A stretch of 33,361 nt of DNA from Candidatus Aenigmatarchaeota archaeon (GCA_016198705.1 JACQIA010000047.1:1-33361); one strand, 5' to 3'. Counted from the stretch's first letter, positions 8,067 through 17,149 are shown. Notes: generated by a model not told the origin, from the letters alone. Program-made: numbers and translations.

Positions 8067-9851
8067 ATGGTAACATCAGCATTGCAAGAATTTGTGAATG
8101 TAGTACCGCACCCAACTTCATATACCACGCCTGCAAGAGGCGACATGTTCATACCAGGGGAATTAATTCATGTAGCGCCTATGAACATGCGCACTTATCT
8201 GGATCTATCTTCTTTGCCTGGCGTCAGTTCAAGAATAGTTACACCATTCCTATATTATTTAGGTAGAAACCGCTTCCAAAGGTACAAGCTTTTCGAGTGG
8301 TCTGAGGTTTCTCCAGTTCACGCGCAATTTTATCAGCTTACAATACAGCAAAAACAGCAATTGGAAAATTTAATCAAGCAGGGACTGGCAAGCATTTCTT
8401 CTGCCGTATCTGATTTTGATTTGCTGCTGCACGATCAGAGAAAGTACAGGGAGTTCTTGGATTATTTCGAAGCAATTGAGAAGGGAAAGAAAGTAAAGAA
8501 CGAAGATTTGATGATGAAAAACGAGCAAACGCTGAAGTCTATTTTTATCGATCAGGTTGATGTCCATACAGGCGAAGGCATAGCATTGAAGTTGATTGCA
8601 TCCAGATGGCCCACGATTATAGTTGATTTCTTGAAATTGAAGGATGAAGATACAGATCCTAAAAAAATTGCGGAAAAATTAAAAGTTACAGAAGCAGAAG
8701 GAGTTGTGCTGGCAACTAAGAACAAGCTTTATGTCAAGTGGAAAGAACTTTTTAGGGAGACTGTATTAGGAAGATTCAATAGAATATCGGAACTGGTGGA
8801 AGCCAGAAGAAAGTCCATACAAGAATATAGAAATTATTTAAGGCCAATCATAGAGAGATTCCGTAACATAAGAGAGCTGGGTGAAACAGAAGAGGGCAGG
8901 CGCATATTAAATCGATCAGTCAGCTGGGCTAGGCGAGGAGTTTCCGAAGCCTATTCTATGGATATACAAGTAATTTGGGCTTGGAAAGGAATGTCGTTGC
9001 CTGATTTGTTTAAACGGTCTAAGGAAGCATTCATCGACGAATACGATTTGCTCAAATATCCGAAATTTCCAAAAGGTTTCAAAGAATGGATAAAAACAGA
9101 AATGCCCACATGGTCTGATGAAAACAAAAACAGATACAGGAGAATCAGAGACTATCATACAGGAATAGAGCCTATAGACAAATGGGTGTTGGCTTTCATT
9201 CCAGTAGCCGAGCGTGTTTGGAATGTCAAGCTTACTGCACTCGATATCTTGAGGGCTAGGCAATGGATGATAAACGATGGAAGTGCATTATTCCCCAATT
9301 GGCCGTACTTCAAAGTTTGGGAAATAACGATTGTTAGAGGCGTTACTAGATATGCAGATGGTGTAGAGATAGAAAACCCGATGTTCGACCCGTGGCGCCC
9401 TTACCTAGATAGCCAGAATGTTGTACTAATGCGTTACATAGAGTTGGTTGCAAAAGAAAAGCAGTCGGAAAATTATATAACGGATTTATTGGGAGAAACT
9501 GCTCAAGGAAAAAGGATAGCTGAAATAATAGAAGAAAGATATCCGGAATTGAAAGCAAAATATCCAGAACTGTTTGGCACAACTTTTGTTCAAAGGCCTC
9601 TTGTTACAGAAAAGGAGATGAAGAAGGTAACTGAAACGAAAGAGAGAGTGATAAGCGCGATGACTATGAAGATGAGAGACTGGGCAAATTCTATTACACG
9701 TGGATTGGTCAAGAGTGCTCCCTATGAAACTAATTTTGAAAACTTGATTACAAGACAATATTTCAGGGAAATTAGAGATACGATGTGGGTGCCCGCTAAT
9801 AATTATCTCAGGTCAAGATACGGGATACCGGGCTTCAAAAGTGGTCCTTGA
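8067..9851 (+). CDS. Unknown 594-residue, mostly helical protein
   Basis: I do not recognise this family. It is largely alpha-helical, with repeated charged helices at about 90-150 and 190-290, tryptophan- and tyrosine-rich segments (for example VWAWKG-like and NWPYFKVWEITIVRG), and no signal peptide or obvious membrane helix. Its stop (TGA at 9849) overlaps the ATG of the TIM-barrel gene by one base, so the two are translationally coupled, which suggests partners or subunits. The start is supported by the 9-bp gap after the small membrane-protein gene. A tail of about 50 residues rich in R and Y could contact nucleic acid; that is speculation. Confidence 0.75.
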   Translation: MVTSALQEFVNVVPHPTSYTTPARGDMFIPGELIHVAPMNMRTYLDLSSLPGVSSRIVTPFLYYLGRNRFQRYKLFEWSEVSPVHAQFYQLTIQQKQQLENLIKQGLASISSAVSDFDLLLHDQRKYREFLDYFEAIEKGKKVKNEDLMMKNEQTLKSIFIDQVDVHTGEGIALKLIASRWPTIIVDFLKLKDEDTDPKKIAEKLKVTEAEGVVLATKNKLYVKWKELFRETVLGRFNRISELVEARRKSIQEYRNYLRPIIERFRNIRELGETEEGRRILNRSVSWARRGVSEAYSMDIQVIWAWKGMSLPDLFKRSKEAFIDEYDLLKYPKFPKGFKEWIKTEMPTWSDENKNRYRRIRDYHTGIEPIDKWVLAFIPVAERVWNVKLTALDILRARQWMINDGSALFPNWPYFKVWEITIVRGVTRYADGVEIENPMFDPWRPYLDSQNVVLMRYIELVAKEKQSENYITDLLGETAQGKRIAEIIEERYPELKAKYPELFGTTFVQRPLVTEKEMKKVTETKERVISAMTMKMRDWANSITRGLVKSAPYETNFENLITRQYFREIRDTMWVPANNYLRSRYGIPGFKSGP

Positions 9852-11785
9852 TGGCTGATAAAAAAGAAGAATACATCTTAGGCGTCTCGACAGGCATGTG
9901 GGGAATTGCACACGATCCTAGCATCGGGTTGGGTTTTGGCAGCAAGATACAGCAGATAACAACTTACGGTGTTAGGTTTGTCATGGTCAACATGGAGACA
10001 TCAACATCAACGGAATTTTTTGATCCTGAGTTGGTGGCCAAATTGAAGATATCTATAGACAATTTGAACATCGACTGGGGGATACACGGAGAAATAGGCG
10101 AGCATGTGGCTTTAGAAAATGCACTTGAAATACGCTGGAAACAAAGCCACAGAAGACTGCACCAATACTTGGATTATCTGTATGAATTTTTTGTGAAAAA
10201 CAAGGAGATGGGCAAGAAGTATTTGCCGAAATTTGTGAACATACACATTTCAAACAGCGCAGCACTTGCTTTCATAGTTGAGCGATTCAGGGTTACAAGG
10301 CAATTCACGCTTGATTTTAAAGGAAGATTTGATTGGACAACGCTTTTGGGAGAAGTGCCTGAACTTAAGAAATGGTTTAAAGAAAATTTGATTGGTGGTT
10401 TAGAGATAGCTCGTACAGGATTGCCCAGTTTAGGCATGGAAGCACAACAATATTATATGTCCCCATTTTTCCAGGAATTTATTGAAAAACTTTCGCAGAG
10501 AAGAGGAACAAGAAGATTTAGTCTTGAGACTGGGAGGTTTGAGCAACTTCCCCCTGAAGAGCAGAGAAGATTCGCAGAGCAAGAAGAAGCTATTAGAAGA
10601 CAGGAAGAATTTGCTAAGCAAAGGCTTGAAGAATTAAAAAAAATGACGCCTGACGAATGGATAACACTTGCAGATAGACTATCTCCTGAGGAAAAGGAAT
10701 TGTTAATCGAATACCTTTATAATTTTTGGATGGCTTTTGGAGCAGGAGAATACGGAAGAGGTGTTATGCAAAATGAAGATATAGCATACATGGTTGTTGC
10801 TAAATATCTCGAATTTAAAAAAGACGATCCCAAAGAACCAGTTTGGAAGATTTTCTTCGGCAACAAATCAATGGCAGATCTGGAAAAGGAATGGGGCAGA
10901 TCACTAATCGACCCTAAAACAAAGTATATTTTTATGCATCCGGATATAGTAGCTGCTGTCGGAATTCGATACATAATCGGGCATTTCGAAACTCCTGTGG
11001 GCAATATAATCATACCGGAGTATTTGTCAGAAACTGCAAAGAGACTTAACATCCCTATAGATAAATTCGAGCAGTTTTATAAGAAGAATGCATTTGAAAA
11101 AATCGAGGAACTAAAGGATGTGTTTTTTGCATTTGAAAATCCAGAGCCGATGGAGCCTGGAATGGAAGGGCTGCAAAGAATAATAAGAGCCAAGGATATG
11201 TATAATTTTATTCAGGCTATCCATAAAGTAAGACCGCAGTCTAAAGACTATATAAAATTGGTAGTAGATTTCAACCATTGGCTTAGCAACGCGATAGATC
11301 CAGTAAAGGAATTGGAGACTGTGCCTAAAGATTTTGGCACGCATGTGTACGTAACACATATCTACTATCCATATCCATTGCATTCTCATGAGGCGTTTGA
11401 TATAGGCAGCGATGCGCAAAGGATTTTATACAACTATCACTTCAAACTTAAGGAAAAGGGATTCAAGTTCGGTTATTTGGTTTTTGAGCGGGGTGGAGGA
11501 AAGTCTCCTCAAGAAATAATGAAAAGTTCCATGATTGCTTTGAGGATGGTTGTGGACGAGCTGTTGAAAAATACATCACCCGATAAATTACCTTTATCAT
11601 TCTATGGAGTTTCGCCTGAAGGCTTCTATTCCGAAGAAAGGCAGATGGCTGTTGTGATGGACCATATACGCGATCCGCTAAAAGGGTTGATAATGGTTCC
11701 AGAGGAAACATTCAGATTCATACCAGGCAAGGCAATTGAGAAAGGAAAGAAACCTGAAGAAACAGCAAAAGAAGAATTCAGATAG
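9851..11785 (+). CDS. Endonuclease IV/xylose isomerase-like TIM barrel with large helical insertion
   Basis: The ATG at 9851 overlaps the previous stop (TGATG), giving 644 residues. Family-like metal ligands appear in the right order: H79 (GIHG), H132 (NIHIS), E429 (FENPEP), D473 and H476 (VDFNH), H503 (VTH), H511/H513 with D517, and E546 (VFERGG). The D-x2-H spacing and the final interval match endonuclease IV. Between H132 and E429 lies an insertion of roughly 260 residues, mainly helical and very rich in E, Q and R at 215-285. Known relatives are AP endonucleases or sugar isomerases of about 280-300 residues. The substrate is unknown; a metal-dependent enzyme is well supported. Confidence 0.78.
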   Translation: MADKKEEYILGVSTGMWGIAHDPSIGLGFGSKIQQITTYGVRFVMVNMETSTSTEFFDPELVAKLKISIDNLNIDWGIHGEIGEHVALENALEIRWKQSHRRLHQYLDYLYEFFVKNKEMGKKYLPKFVNIHISNSAALAFIVERFRVTRQFTLDFKGRFDWTTLLGEVPELKKWFKENLIGGLEIARTGLPSLGMEAQQYYMSPFFQEFIEKLSQRRGTRRFSLETGRFEQLPPEEQRRFAEQEEAIRRQEEFAKQRLEELKKMTPDEWITLADRLSPEEKELLIEYLYNFWMAFGAGEYGRGVMQNEDIAYMVVAKYLEFKKDDPKEPVWKIFFGNKSMADLEKEWGRSLIDPKTKYIFMHPDIVAAVGIRYIIGHFETPVGNIIIPEYLSETAKRLNIPIDKFEQFYKKNAFEKIEELKDVFFAFENPEPMEPGMEGLQRIIRAKDMYNFIQAIHKVRPQSKDYIKLVVDFNHWLSNAIDPVKELETVPKDFGTHVYVTHIYYPYPLHSHEAFDIGSDAQRILYNYHFKLKEKGFKFGYLVFERGGGKSPQEIMKSSMIALRMVVDELLKNTSPDKLPLSFYGVSPEGFYSEERQMAVVMDHIRDPLKGLIMVPEETFRFIPGKAIEKGKKPEETAKEEFR

Positions 11786-12656
11786 TTATCAAATACACTC
11801 CAACAATTGCCAGTATTGAACCAATGAGTCTTACTATTCCAGATTTCTCTTTCAGTACAAGCCAGCCTATCAACACAACAAAAACCGGCAATATTTTAGT
11901 TATAGGCAATACTTCTGCAGCTTGACCAAGTGTTAACCCGTAAAATAGCGATAATGTCCCAATTGTAGCTGACAAAGATGCGCCTAGAGACAAAGAAAGA
12001 ACCCTTTTGTTATTCAAAACTGTTCTGAACGTCTTCAGTTGATTCTTGTAATTTACACCAGAATTAATCATAAACAAAATGACAGAAACAAAACTGTACA
12101 TGTAGAAATTGAATAAGGATGGATGTAATGTAAGTGATACGGGTTTTGCGAATACCCAGAAAACAGCCAGCAAGATACCATCAATTGCGATAAATGCTAA
12201 GGCATTTGAAACTTTTGGAATAATTATTTTCCCATCTGTAAGCAATATATAACTTCCAACAATAATAGCTAAAGTTCCGAATAGATCAAAAATTGATACC
12301 ACTTCTGATAACAAAATCACAGCTAAGACAAACGACAGGAAAGTTGTTATCGCCTCTCTAAATGGTATTAATTGAGAAACATCGCCAAGTTTCATAGGTA
12401 TAAAATAGAAAAGTACTGCAGCTGAAAAGACAATAGAAAGTAAAAATATATTATATAAAATTCCGGATGACGGAATACTAAAATCAAAAAGAAACGAAGC
12501 TATTATTAGAGCAAAAACCGCATTTGTCCCAAGCCTGAAAGTCGATATACTCAACGGCTCTATACCCTTATTTTTCAACAGTATTTTGTCCAATATCGAA
12601 ACGACTGAATGAAAAAATGCAAATGAAATTGCAAACAAAAGCCACGGTTCAGTCAT
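11778..12656 (-). CDS. EamA/DMT-superfamily transporter, ten membrane helices
   Basis: I use the ATG at 12656, 23 bp from the shared palindromic TATA box; a TTG 18 bp earlier is less likely. The 292 residues carry about ten hydrophobic helices in two five-helix halves, the EamA duplication of drug/metabolite transporters. SQLIPFREAITTFLSFVLAVILL-type text near the middle of the first half and AAEVLPITKILPVFVVLIGW in the second are the matching end segments. Substrate cannot be told from sequence. The stop overlaps the convergent TIM-barrel gene by 8 bp. Confidence 0.85.
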   Translation of the reverse strand: MTEPWLLFAISFAFFHSVVSILDKILLKNKGIEPLSISTFRLGTNAVFALIIASFLFDFSIPSSGILYNIFLLSIVFSAAVLFYFIPMKLGDVSQLIPFREAITTFLSFVLAVILLSEVVSIFDLFGTLAIIVGSYILLTDGKIIIPKVSNALAFIAIDGILLAVFWVFAKPVSLTLHPSLFNFYMYSFVSVILFMINSGVNYKNQLKTFRTVLNNKRVLSLSLGASLSATIGTLSLFYGLTLGQAAEVLPITKILPVFVVLIGWLVLKEKSGIVRLIGSILAIVGVYLITI

Positions 12657-12674
12657 TTTCTTCAACTCATGCAA

Positions 12675-12684
12675 TATTTAAATA
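12675..12684. promoter_or_regulatory. Perfectly palindromic TATA box for two divergent leaderless genes
   Basis: TATTTAAATA is its own reverse complement. Its centre is about 23 bp from the transporter ATG (12656, minus) and 26 bp from the nucleotidyltransferase ATG (12706, plus). Both distances place transcription starts at or next to the start codons, so a single TBP site could serve both directions. Confidence 0.7.
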
Positions 12685-12705
12685 GGGTTCTTCAAAAGAT
12701 AATTT

Positions 12706-13578
12706 ATGCCTTTGGAAACCTTGGAAGATGAGCTTGAAGAAGTGGTCCTTGCAAAGAGAAAAGAAGAGAAAAAAGATGCAGAAGAACCCAGGCCAATTTC
12801 AAACAAAGAAATGATGGCAAAAGTAATCAAATTCACAAATGAAGCAAGGCAGCAGTATAGCGAACTAATCAAATCTGTATTGATCTTTGGCTCGGCGGTG
12901 CGTGGTGACGCAACCAAGGGAAGCGATGTTGATTTGTTTGTAGTCATAGACGATACAGCCACAAAATCCAGCGAAGATCTGCAAAAAGTTACTTCCCATC
13001 TGCATTTAATCGCAAACGAACTGAAGGATTTGCATGTGCAAACACATACTCTGACAGAATTCTGGCAATGGATAAAAGTTGGCTCGCCAGAGCTGGTTAA
13101 TTTTCTTAGATACGGACTGACGATCTATGACACAGGATTCATAAAACCTGTCCAAAGAATGCTCAACATGGGATTAATACCGCCAAGCGAGGAAACCATT
13201 ATTTTAAAAGCTAGAACTGCCGACACAAGATACAAGGCAGTTGTGCGTGACATAAAATCTATGATATTCGATTTAAGATATTCTGTTTTAGACATCATAC
13301 AGGCAGTTGTAATGCATTATTACAAGGCCCAGCCTGATTATAAAAAAGCTCCCGAGTACATGGAAAAGCTTGTCAAGGAAAAAATGTTGGAAAAGGAGTA
13401 TATAGATAAATTCAAAGAGCTTGATTCCTTATGGAAAAAAATCGACCATAAAGAAATTAAAGATGCAACTCCGCATCATCTGGAAACTGCGTTGCAACTT
13501 GCAAGAGATTTAATTACAAGATTCAGGGCCATGATTCCTAAAGAAATTATCGGGGAAGAAATTCGTTTAGAAGAGTGA
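12706..13578 (+). CDS. Nucleotidyltransferase-HEPN-like fusion, altered HEPN motif
   Basis: Residues 50-150 form a minimal nucleotidyltransferase domain with G62-S63 and D74-x-D76 (FGSAVRG then SDVDLF), as in MNT antitoxins and other Pol-beta-like enzymes. After a linker, about residues 165-275 are a helical bundle resembling HEPN. Where the downstream paralogue has R-K-K-I-E-H, this one has W243-K-K-I-D-H248, so the catalytic Arg of the RNase motif Rx4-6H is lost. A 30-residue charged N-terminal extension precedes the domains. It is four bases upstream of its paralogue, so both are probably made together. Confidence 0.8.
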   Translation: MPLETLEDELEEVVLAKRKEEKKDAEEPRPISNKEMMAKVIKFTNEARQQYSELIKSVLIFGSAVRGDATKGSDVDLFVVIDDTATKSSEDLQKVTSHLHLIANELKDLHVQTHTLTEFWQWIKVGSPELVNFLRYGLTIYDTGFIKPVQRMLNMGLIPPSEETIILKARTADTRYKAVVRDIKSMIFDLRYSVLDIIQAVVMHYYKAQPDYKKAPEYMEKLVKEKMLEKEYIDKFKELDSLWKKIDHKEIKDATPHHLETALQLARDLITRFRAMIPKEIIGEEIRLEE

Positions 13579-13582
13579 TTTT

Positions 13583-14782
13583 TTGTCTAAAAAGAATGAG
13601 ATCAAGAAGGAGGAAAAATCTAAAGAAGAAATAATGGCGGATATCAAGAAATTCTCCGAAGAAGCTCTGAAGAAATACGAAAAATACATCAAGGCAATTG
13701 TGATGATGGGTTCTGTTGTAAGGGACGAAGCCAAGCCAACCAGCGATGTTGATGTATTTGCTATAGCCGACGATACGTCATTTAAGCTAACGAATGAATT
13801 CTTAGACGAAATGGATTCAGAATTGGAAAAGATTGCGCAAAAAATCAACAAAAGCATCTCGATACAACCAACATATACACTCACAGAATTTTGGGATTAT
13901 GCGCGCGTTGCACATCCGATAATCTACAATTTCATAAAAGAGGGGGTTGCAATTTATGATACAGGATTCTTTTCGCCAATAAAAAAACTTTTGGAAATGG
14001 GCAGGATACCCGCCACCAGGGAAGCTATAGAAAGTTACATGGAAGGTGCGCCCAAAAAACTGCAAAGGGCAAAAACTGTAAAATTGCTTATGTTAGCAGA
14101 GGATTGCTATTATGCGGTGTTGAATTCCGCGCAGGCTGTCCTGATGTTTATGGGATTAGCCCCACCAGTGCCAAGCAAAGCATATGATGATGTGATGGAA
14201 TTTCTAATCAAGCCAGGTATACTTGAGCAGCAATATGCCGATTGGCTAAGGGAAATCGTAGATATAAGAAAGAAAATAGAACACAAGGAATTACTTGATG
14301 TCTCTGGAGCTTTTGTTGACGAGTGGATTGATAAATCAGAAAAATTTGTGGACAGGATGTTCGGTTTATTGGGGGCATTGGAAGTAAGGAAGAAAGAAAA
14401 GATTTTAGAAAGAACACATGAAGTTATGCAGAAGGCAGCTATTACTGCGCTGAAAACTTTGCATAAAATTGAAGTGGACCAAAATATTGAAAACCCGGCT
14501 ATAGATTTCAACCAATTGGTTCAGGATTTTGAGAAAAAATTGGGCAGTAAAGTTTCAGACGCTTTCAAGCGTGATTTTATTGATACTAAGCGCATCGAAC
14601 CTTATTATTCCACAATATGGAATAGAATAGAAGAGATGAAAAAATTAGCAAATCAGAAAAAAATTACGGAAATACCTGATAAAGATGTTTATGAAATGAG
14701 GGAATATGTCAGGAAATTAATAAGGGATTTAGCTAAAGTCCTTAAAGAAAAAGAAATTTCTGACGAGGGATTAGAAAAATAA
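13583..14782 (+). CDS. Nucleotidyltransferase-HEPN-like fusion, intact Rx4H motif
   Basis: The frame opens with TTG at 13583, four bases after the previous stop; an ATG at 13634 is the alternative and would still keep all domains. Residues 35-140 are the nucleotidyltransferase domain (MGSVVRDE then SDVDVF, giving G43-S44 and D55-x-D57). Residues about 160-265 are the HEPN-like bundle with R229-x4-H234, the RNase signature. A further C-terminal helical region (about 275-399) is absent from the first copy. In toxin-antitoxin systems MNT and HEPN are usually separate genes; here both are fused and duplicated. Confidence 0.8.
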   Translation: MSKKNEIKKEEKSKEEIMADIKKFSEEALKKYEKYIKAIVMMGSVVRDEAKPTSDVDVFAIADDTSFKLTNEFLDEMDSELEKIAQKINKSISIQPTYTLTEFWDYARVAHPIIYNFIKEGVAIYDTGFFSPIKKLLEMGRIPATREAIESYMEGAPKKLQRAKTVKLLMLAEDCYYAVLNSAQAVLMFMGLAPPVPSKAYDDVMEFLIKPGILEQQYADWLREIVDIRKKIEHKELLDVSGAFVDEWIDKSEKFVDRMFGLLGALEVRKKEKILERTHEVMQKAAITALKTLHKIEVDQNIENPAIDFNQLVQDFEKKLGSKVSDAFKRDFIDTKRIEPYYSTIWNRIEEMKKLANQKKITEIPDKDVYEMREYVRKLIRDLAKVLKEKEISDEGLEK

Positions 14783-15316
14783 TTATCGCCATTCAACCTC
14801 TTTAACATCTAACCGTTTATTGACAACTCTGGCTAATGTGAAAAACAAGTCTGACAATCTATTTGCGAACTGAATAGTAAAATTGCCAACAGTTTCAACT
14901 TTCGACAAAGAAATTATTCTCCTTTCAATTCTTCTGCAAACAGTCCTAGAAACATGCAACAGAGCAGCAGCCCTACTCCCTCCAGGTAAAATAAATTTAT
15001 TTAGAGGCGCTAGTTCCTTCTCCATCTCATCTATCCTGCTTTCTACAAACTTTACATCTTCATTTGTTATCCTAACTTTGCTGACAGCAGGTGATGCTAA
15101 ATCAGCCCCAAGTGCAAAGAGTTTGTTTTGGACTTCAAATAAAATTGAATCTACATCTTGAAACTTATTTTCCAATTCAGCTCTAGCCGAGCCTACAATG
15201 CTGTTTAGTTCGTCGACATCGCCGTAGCACTCAACTCGTATATTGTCTTTGTCAACTCTCCCAGCTCCGTATAGGCTTGTGTCTCCCTTATCGCCACTAC
15301 CAGCGTTAGGTTTCAT
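14783..15316 (-). CDS. Cob(I)alamin adenosyltransferase, PduO/MMAB type
   Basis: The enzyme transfers adenosyl from ATP to cob(I)alamin, making coenzyme B12. I start at the ATG at 15316 because the family begins here: GSGDKGDTSLYGAGRVDKD is the N-terminal ATP-binding motif. The helical core carries YGDVDELNS, RRIERRI and FANRLSDLFFTLAR, all hallmark segments. The length (178 residues) is normal. The gene is divergent from the membrane protein at 15368 and convergent with, and directly adjacent to, the MNT-HEPN gene. No cobalamin synthesis genes are visible, suggesting salvage. Confidence 0.92.
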   Translation of the reverse strand: MKPNAGSGDKGDTSLYGAGRVDKDNIRVECYGDVDELNSIVGSARAELENKFQDVDSILFEVQNKLFALGADLASPAVSKVRITNEDVKFVESRIDEMEKELAPLNKFILPGGSRAAALLHVSRTVCRRIERRIISLSKVETVGNFTIQFANRLSDLFFTLARVVNKRLDVKEVEWR

Positions 15317-15367
15317 ATCTATAATTTTAATAGAAATGATTAAATCTATGAACAACAACTAACGAAT

Positions 15368-15928
15368 ATGAAATTGAACTTTAAACTCAAGAAGCTGGAA
15401 ATCATTATCATAGGATATCTTTTGTTTCTATTGTTGACAATATTGTCTCAAAACAAATTTCTTGTAATTCTGAGTCTGATGGTGTTCGATAAAGTTCTTT
15501 TGTCGCAACTGAGGGTGCAGGGATATTTTGGCATAGAGCTTTTATCCGTTCCAATAATCTTGATTGCAGTTACTCAAGGACCATTGGTAGCATTCTTATT
15601 CGGAACATTTGGCATACCGCTTTTGGATGTTTTACGTTGGATACTCGCTCCGCCTATACATCCTACAAGTCCACCATTTATTCCATCCATTAGCAGTTTA
15701 CTTTATGGTTCGATGGGAGCTTTGGCAGCTTTTATGCATCCGTCATTTGATTTGATAGCGATAGTTTTGACAACAAGTATACTTGGTGATGCATTGCATG
15801 GGATTGGTATGCTGTTTATGGGGCAACCACCAAATCCAGTTTCTTACGTGATAAACATAGTTCAAAATTACTTCATTATGAATTTGTTTATAGCAATAGG
15901 TTTTGTTAAATTCTTGGGAATAGTTTAG
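15368..15928 (+). CDS. Six-helix integral membrane protein, possibly a small-molecule uptake component
   Basis: The 186 residues have about six hydrophobic helices, with conserved-looking polar loops such as RVQGYFGIELLSVP and FGTFGIPLLDVLRW. The size, hydrophobicity and glycine pattern resemble ECF transporter substrate-binding (S) subunits, but no firm signature is visible. It diverges from the cobalamin adenosyltransferase gene over 51 bp; if it were an S subunit, cobalamin or a precursor would be a natural candidate. That is inference. No ATPase partner is nearby. Confidence 0.7.
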   Translation: MKLNFKLKKLEIIIIGYLLFLLLTILSQNKFLVILSLMVFDKVLLSQLRVQGYFGIELLSVPIILIAVTQGPLVAFLFGTFGIPLLDVLRWILAPPIHPTSPPFIPSISSLLYGSMGALAAFMHPSFDLIAIVLTTSILGDALHGIGMLFMGQPPNPVSYVINIVQNYFIMNLFIAIGFVKFLGIV

Positions 15929-15958
15929 ATTAAAAAGGTTAATTTTCAATTTAATTAA

Positions 15959-16174
15959 ATGCGTACAACAGGTTATGTTGCAGCATGTTTGACTAATGGG
16001 GAATATGTTCAGTTAGGACCATTTCGTAGAAAATTACAAGCTTATGGTAATGGGAAGAAGTTATTACCAGTTTTTGAAATCATACATGTTAACAGAAGAA
16101 GCCAAAGAGTTGTAGTTCCTTTTTCATATGGTTATGCAAATCCAAATACAATTAACTATGATGATGGTTATTAA
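15959..16174 (+). CDS. Small unknown protein (71 residues)
   Basis: This short frame starts at ATG 15959, 30 bp after the membrane-protein gene. It is probably beta-rich and basic in the middle (GPFRRKLQAYGNGKKLLP, then NRRSQRVVVPF), with an acidic tail DDGY. There are no membrane helices or cysteine motifs. No family recognised. Coding status rests on frame length and a protein-like composition, so confidence is modest. Confidence 0.5.
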   Translation: MRTTGYVAACLTNGEYVQLGPFRRKLQAYGNGKKLLPVFEIIHVNRRSQRVVVPFSYGYANPNTINYDDGY

Positions 16175-16213
16175 GTATAACAGAAGCAGGTTTGAATTTT
16201 GTTAATAATTAAT

Positions 16214-17149
16214 TTATTCTTCCTTAGCTTTCTTCTCAACTTCTTCTTCTATGCCCAATTTTTCTATTAATTCTTTATATCTGTTGCGGATCGTGACCTC
16301 AGTGACGCCGACTATGTCAGCAACTTCCCTTTGAGTCCTCTTCTCCCCACCAAGAACGCATGCAATGTAAATCGAAGCAGCTGCCACACCAGTTGGTCCT
16401 TTACCGCTGGTAACATCGTATTTCTTGGCTTTCTTCAATATATCAATGGATTTAGCCTGTACTTTATCGCTCAATCCCAACATGCTGCAGAATCTAGGAA
16501 TAAATGTGACCGGATCTGCTGGCAATATCCTAATATTCAATTCTCTTGCAATGTATCTGTAAGTCCTCCCTATTTCCCTTTTATCAATGCCGCTTGATTC
16601 AGATATCTCTTCCAAAGTTCTTGGAGAATCAAACTCCCTTGATACTGCATAGGTCAAAGCAGCAACAACTGATTCTATGCTTCTGCCTCTAACCAATCCC
16701 TTGTTTACTGCCTCTTCATAGTACCTAGCTATCCTTTCATGAATAGGTCTGGACAAATTCAAAAACGAAACAATTCTCTGCAACTCACTCAGAGCAAATG
16801 ATAAATTCCTATCCTTGCTTTTAATCAATCTCTTATGCCATTTAGTCAATCTGTAGTACTGGGCCCTTTTCTTCGCTGGCACTTTGTACAATTCACCCAA
16901 ACCCTTGCCAATTTCTGTAGTCAATCCTTTGTCATGTTTGGTGAATGTTAATGGCGCACCGCTTCTTGCCCTTCTGCTCATTTGCTCAGAATCAAAAGCC
17001 CTCCATTCCTGCCCCGTATCAACAATGTCATGCTGCATTACATAGCCGCATTTAGCGCAGTAAAGCTCTCCCCTAGACTGGTCTTCAATAAATTGAGTAC
17101 TTTTACATTCAGGACAGACATTTCCTCTTTTTGCAGTTTTTTTTGCCAT
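16214..17149 (-). CDS. tfb: Transcription initiation factor IIB (TFB)
   Basis: TFB bridges TBP-bound promoter DNA and RNA polymerase. The N-terminal zinc ribbon uses C12, C15, C31 and C34; a B-reader/linker region follows (GQEWRAFDSEQMSRRARSG), then two cyclin-fold repeats at about 105-195 and 205-300. The second repeat contains the DNA-recognition helix TQREVADIVGVTEVTIRNRY. Length 311 is typical. A TATA-like CTTTTAAAG lies about 25 bp before the ATG, and a 6-bp inverted repeat TAACTA/TAGTTA further upstream may be a control site. Confidence 0.96.
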   Translation of the reverse strand: MAKKTAKRGNVCPECKSTQFIEDQSRGELYCAKCGYVMQHDIVDTGQEWRAFDSEQMSRRARSGAPLTFTKHDKGLTTEIGKGLGELYKVPAKKRAQYYRLTKWHKRLIKSKDRNLSFALSELQRIVSFLNLSRPIHERIARYYEEAVNKGLVRGRSIESVVAALTYAVSREFDSPRTLEEISESSGIDKREIGRTYRYIARELNIRILPADPVTFIPRFCSMLGLSDKVQAKSIDILKKAKKYDVTSGKGPTGVAAASIYIACVLGGEKRTQREVADIVGVTEVTIRNRYKELIEKLGIEEEVEKKAKEE

